Shown: positions 60,951 to 64,000 of the stretch, piece by piece
Layout: each line of letters opens with the position of its first letter
How positions within the stretch are numbered: the first letter of the stretch is position 1
From: Salinilacihabitans rarus
Lineage (GTDB): Archaea > Halobacteriota > Halobacteria > Halobacteriales > Natrialbaceae
DNA length: 64,000 nt
Assembly: GCF_024296665.1 (NCBI RefSeq)
Contig: NZ_CP100762.1
Span: 2,294,001 to 2,358,000 of the forward strand
Direction of reading: 5' to 3'
The notes under the pieces: model-generated
Seen by the model: the letters and a program-made list of their open reading frames with translations, nothing else
What the model was told of the DNA's origin: nothing
Database searches by the model: none
Program-made: the position numbers and the translations under genes

Positions 60951-63659
60951 TCAGACGTCGCCGGAGGCGGCTGTCGCGTCCCGGGCCGCGAGGCCGGCCT
61001 CCCGGCGCCGGTTGGCCCCGGTGAGCGCGACCAGCATCGCGAGTCCGACGACGCGCAACGGGAAGGTGACGGTGAACGTGAGCGGCGCGCCGGGGCCGCC
61101 GACGAGCGCGAGGAGCGGGTCGGCGACGAGCACCGCCAGTTCCGGCACCATAAGCAGGATCGACGAGACGGAGAACAGCCCCCGGCCGACGCCGTCGACC
61201 TCGGCGTACTGGTAGCCGATGATCGTCACGCCGAGCGCGTAGACCCCGAGGAACATCCCGAACACCGGGACGACGACCCCGGGGAGGAAGAAGCCGGGGT
61301 CGAGGACGTCCGCGCGGGTGATCAGCCGGGGCCCCTCGTCGGTCACCCGGAACAGGAGGATCCCCGGCGAGAAGACGAACGCGAACGGGACGAGGATCTT
61401 GTTCAGCGAGAGCATGAACGCGATGATGGCGGTGGCGAACTCCTCGGCCTTGGCGACGCCGGCGGCGGCGAACGCCGCGACCGCCACCGGCGGCGTCACG
61501 TCCGCCATCAGCCCGAAGTAGAGGATAAAGAGGTGCGCCGCCAGGATCGCCACGCCGAACTCCTCCAGCGCGGGGCCGAGCATCGCGACGAGGATGATGT
61601 ACATCACCGTCGTCGGCATCCCGAGGCCGAAGATGATCGCCGCGACGCCGGTCAGCACCAGCAACAGGAGGAACGACCCGCCGCTGACCGCGAGAATCAG
61701 GGAGGTGAGGTTCGGCCCCAGACCCGTGACGCTGATGACGCCGGGGATGACCCCCGCCGCCGCGACGGCGATCACGACCGTCGTCGCCGTCCGCGCGCCC
61801 GACTCCATCGACTTGAACACGAACGTCCCGAACCGGTAGGCCGGGTTGGCCGCCAGTCCCGGGCTGTCGACCGCCTCGGCGCCCCGTTCGGCGGCGTCGT
61901 CGACCGACTCGTCGAGGTCGAGCAGCGGCGTCTCGCGGCGCGGTCGGAACACCAGAACCGCGATGCTCGCGGCGACGGTGAGGGCGGCGACGTCGGGGGC
62001 GGCGGCGTAGACGGCGGCTTCGAGAGAGCGCGGGGCCCCGGGGGCGGCGGTCCCGAGGACGACCCGGATCGCGTCCGCGAGTCCGACCCCGTAGGTCGCG
62101 TACGCGGCGACCTGTGCGAGGGACAGGCCGCCGATCGTTCCCACCAGCGGCCCGCGCGTGCGCCGGTCGTAGGCCGCGATCAGCGCGACGAGCGCGACCA
62201 CGGAGACGATGGTGTACCAGCCCGCGCGGTTGATCGACAGGCGCAGCCAGACGAGAAAGTACAGCAACAACGCGAGCGGGAGCAGGTAGAACCAGCCCTG
62301 ACGGAAGTGACTGCCCAGATCGGGCAACTCCGACCGCGGGAGGCCGCCGATGCCGCCGCGGACCGCCTCGAAGTGGACCATCACCCACATCCCGAAGAAG
62401 AACGCGATGGCCGGCAGCGTCGCCGCGATGATCACCTCCGCGTACGGCGTGCCCGTGAACTCGACGATGAGAAACGCCGCCGCGCCCATCACCGGCGGGA
62501 GGATCTGCCCGCCGGAGGAAGCCGAGGACTCGACGGCGCCGGCGAACTCGGGCGAGTAGCCCGACCGCTTCATCAGCGGGATGGTGAACGCGCCCGTCGT
62601 CACCGTGTTCGCGATCGACGACCCCGACAGCATCCCCATGAAGCCGCTCGAAACGGTACTCGCCTTCGCCGGACCGCCCTTGCGGGTACCCGTAAGCGAG
62701 TACGCGAGGTCGATGAACCACTTGCCGGCGCCGCTCATCTCGAGGAACGCCCCGAAGAGGATGAAGATGTAGATAAAGCGGACGCTAACGGTCACCGGCG
62801 TGCTGAACACCCCCGCCTCGACCGTGTACCAGAGGTTGTAGACGAGGTCCCGCCACGTCGTCGGCGTGATAGACAGCGCGCCGACGGCGGAGTCGCGCGG
62901 GATGGTGTGCCCCCAGCGCGCGTAGACGACGAACAGCGAGACCAGCGACGTCAACAGCAGACCGAGCGCGCGCCGGGTCGCCTCGAGCACGAGCAGGATG
63001 CCGACCACGCCGAGCAGGAAGGCGTAGGACACCTCGTCGACCGGGATTCCGACCGCGGCGACGGCCGTCACGAGCGGTTCGACCGTCGGGTGGACCTCCT
63101 GGACCGGCCGGCCGTCCTGAAGGCCGAAGACGGCGATGTTGCGGATCTCGTCGAACTCCGTGACGATGTACGAGACCGGCAGGAGCGCGACGAGAAACAG
63201 GAACGCGTCCAGCGGCGTGACACGCTCCATCCGCGAGTCGACGGCCAGCCAGCGGACGGCCGCCCGGAGGCGTGCCGCGACGGCCGCGAGCGGGTGGTCG
63301 TCGCCGAACCGACGACGAACGGCGGGTTCGACCCGGGCCAGCCGCCGGGAGAGGGGGCCGTCGCCGCGGGTCGGGGGGAAAAGCAGGAACGTGAGCAACA
63401 GCGCGAACGTCACGTGGATCGCGTTGATCTGTAACTGCTGGAGCGAGCCGAGTCGGACCTCGCCGACCAGCGGCAGGGTCGCGCCGAACGTGAAGCCGCG
63501 GGCGGCGATCCAGACCTGAAAGGCGGAGAACGTGACGCCGAGAAACGCCACGAGGACCGCCGCCGCGCCGCGAAGCGACCGACGGTGCTCGACCTCGCGG
63601 AGGATCTCCTCGGTTCCCTCCTCGCCGAGCGCGTCCGAACCGCCGGCGTCGACGCTCAC
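60951..63659 (-). CDS. TRAP transporter fused permease (TAXI-TRAP type, DctQM)
   Basis: This 902-residue protein has about 18-20 helices. The N-terminal part resembles the small DctQ-like subunit (about 25-330), fused to the large DctM-like subunit with SGFMGMLSGSSIANTVTTG (in part, about 345-365) and FGLGMPTTVMYIILVAML (about 690-708). Fused permeases of this kind work with an extracytoplasmic TAXI solute-binding protein to import organic acids or amino acids by Na+ gradient. The binding protein is not inside the window. The next gene upstream is a DUF1850 protein, a usual partner. Confidence 0.9.
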   Translation of the reverse strand: MSVDAGGSDALGEEGTEEILREVEHRRSLRGAAAVLVAFLGVTFSAFQVWIAARGFTFGATLPLVGEVRLGSLQQLQINAIHVTFALLLTFLLFPPTRGDGPLSRRLARVEPAVRRRFGDDHPLAAVAARLRAAVRWLAVDSRMERVTPLDAFLFLVALLPVSYIVTEFDEIRNIAVFGLQDGRPVQEVHPTVEPLVTAVAAVGIPVDEVSYAFLLGVVGILLVLEATRRALGLLLTSLVSLFVVYARWGHTIPRDSAVGALSITPTTWRDLVYNLWYTVEAGVFSTPVTVSVRFIYIFILFGAFLEMSGAGKWFIDLAYSLTGTRKGGPAKASTVSSGFMGMLSGSSIANTVTTGAFTIPLMKRSGYSPEFAGAVESSASSGGQILPPVMGAAAFLIVEFTGTPYAEVIIAATLPAIAFFFGMWVMVHFEAVRGGIGGLPRSELPDLGSHFRQGWFYLLPLALLLYFLVWLRLSINRAGWYTIVSVVALVALIAAYDRRTRGPLVGTIGGLSLAQVAAYATYGVGLADAIRVVLGTAAPGAPRSLEAAVYAAAPDVAALTVAASIAVLVFRPRRETPLLDLDESVDDAAERGAEAVDSPGLAANPAYRFGTFVFKSMESGARTATTVVIAVAAAGVIPGVISVTGLGPNLTSLILAVSGGSFLLLLVLTGVAAIIFGLGMPTTVMYIILVAMLGPALEEFGVAILAAHLFILYFGLMADVTPPVAVAAFAAAGVAKAEEFATAIIAFMLSLNKILVPFAFVFSPGILLFRVTDEGPRLITRADVLDPGFFLPGVVVPVFGMFLGVYALGVTIIGYQYAEVDGVGRGLFSVSSILLMVPELAVLVADPLLALVGGPGAPLTFTVTFPLRVVGLAMLVALTGANRRREAGLAARDATAASGDV

Positions 63660-63723
63660 GACGGCTCACCCCCGCGTGCGGTCGCCGCCAGCCGCCGACG
63701 CCCGCCGGCCGTCCCGGGGGCGC

Positions 63724-64000
63724 TCACGGACACGCACCGCCCGCCCGCGATCGGTCGTCGGGGTGGGTCACGTCCGCCCGCTCCTCGACGGAGAGGGTGA
63801 CGGTCGAGGCGTTCGAGCGCTCGACGAGGTCGTAGCGCCGGTCGCCGACGACCAGTTCGTGGCCCGCGATCCGCCCCGTCGAGACGTAGACGCGCTCGTA
63901 CGTGCGGTCGACGGAGACGACGAAGCCGTCCTCGGTCAGCGTCGCGTCGGCTTCCGACGGCAGGCCCGCGCCGAAGGACGCGAACACCGTGCGGTCCATG
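63724..64000 (-). CDS. DUF1850-like protein (partial, C-terminal part)
   Basis: The frame is open to the right edge and ends at a stop at 63724. The visible 92 codons include FASFGAGLPSEADATLTEDG, the pattern of DUF1850 proteins that accompany TAXI-TRAP permeases, then YERVYVSTGRIAGHELVVGD. The Met at 63999 is probably internal. It lies 64 nt upstream of the TRAP permease on the same strand, so one operon is likely. Function of DUF1850 is unknown; a membrane-anchored accessory role is assumed. Confidence 0.6.
   Translation of the reverse strand, partial: MDRTVFASFGAGLPSEADATLTEDGFVVSVDRTYERVYVSTGRIAGHELVVGDRRYDLVERSNASTVTLSVEERADVTHPDDRSRAGGACP

Noticed and set aside
60633-63434. 933-codon plus-strand frame across the TRAP permease
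   Set aside because: Shadow of a membrane-protein gene, giving Arg/Asp/Glu-rich text with no fold.

Overview
The window is chromosomal DNA from a halophilic archaeon (class Halobacteria). The signs are very high G+C with strong third-position G/C bias, highly acidic proteins, archaeal information-processing genes (TATA-binding protein, aIF-1A, an RFC-type clamp loader subunit, archaeal IleRS, tRNA G10 methyltransferase, RNase Z), Tat-exported lipoproteins, a halophilic 2Fe-2S ferredoxin with an acidic insertion, and short TATA-type promoters about 25-35 nt upstream of largely leaderless genes. No genus can be named from the sequence alone. I see no rRNA, tRNA, CRISPR array, insertion sequence or replication origin.

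Layout. 1-4.5 kb: an FkbM-type methyltransferase (cut by the left edge), a SpoIIM-like membrane protein, and a copper module (CopA ATPase behind an Lrp/AsnC-TRASH regulator, with nested dyads between them). 4.7-18.6 kb: hisG, small regulators, tbp, tRNA methyltransferase, thioesterase, an AbrB/PIN toxin-antitoxin pair, an RFC paralogue, RNase Z, a second toxin-antitoxin pair whose PIN toxin carries a C-terminal winged helix, an aldo-keto reductase, a DUF460 RNase H-fold protein, a hydrolase and small membrane proteins. 18.7-28.6 kb: aIF-1A, an NhaC-type antiporter coupled to a TRAM-like protein, a Tat-exported repeat protein, a GYD protein, a PLP aminotransferase, a frameshifted membrane gene, a DMT exporter, cupredoxin-type lipoproteins, an MFS transporter and a GT87-type membrane glycosyltransferase.

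28.7-45.3 kb: sulfur and serine amino-acid metabolism (metY and metX, separated by a lower-G+C island with a lipoprotein and a broken metalloprotease; serB, a DMT transporter and serA), a thioredoxin-reductase-like flavoprotein, hisI, glmM, a beta-propeller-like protein, prs and an H-NOX/V4R-like protein. 45.3-64 kb: ileS, family-4 uracil-DNA glycosylase, a HIT protein, an ABC-2 exporter behind a clear dyad operator, prepilin peptidase, ferredoxin, phosphate (PiT) and SLC13-type transporters, hisA, hisB, a zinc-ribbon/winged-helix protein, an ACT regulator with a YigZ protein, and a fused TRAP permease with a DUF1850 protein cut by the right edge.

The genes are mostly housekeeping and metabolic. 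Four scattered histidine genes (hisG, hisI, hisA, hisB) serve one pathway without forming an operon; metX/metY make homocysteine from homoserine; serA/serB make serine. The most unusual material is: (i) a metalloprotease gene restored on paper by four single-base insertions, all in homopolymer runs, plus a second locus of the same kind, so assembly error must be weighed against real decay; (ii) a VapBC-like pair with a PIN-winged-helix fusion; (iii) in-frame insertions built from short palindromes in hisG and metY; (iv) several proteins with precise tandem repeats; and (v) a number of clean promoter dyads.
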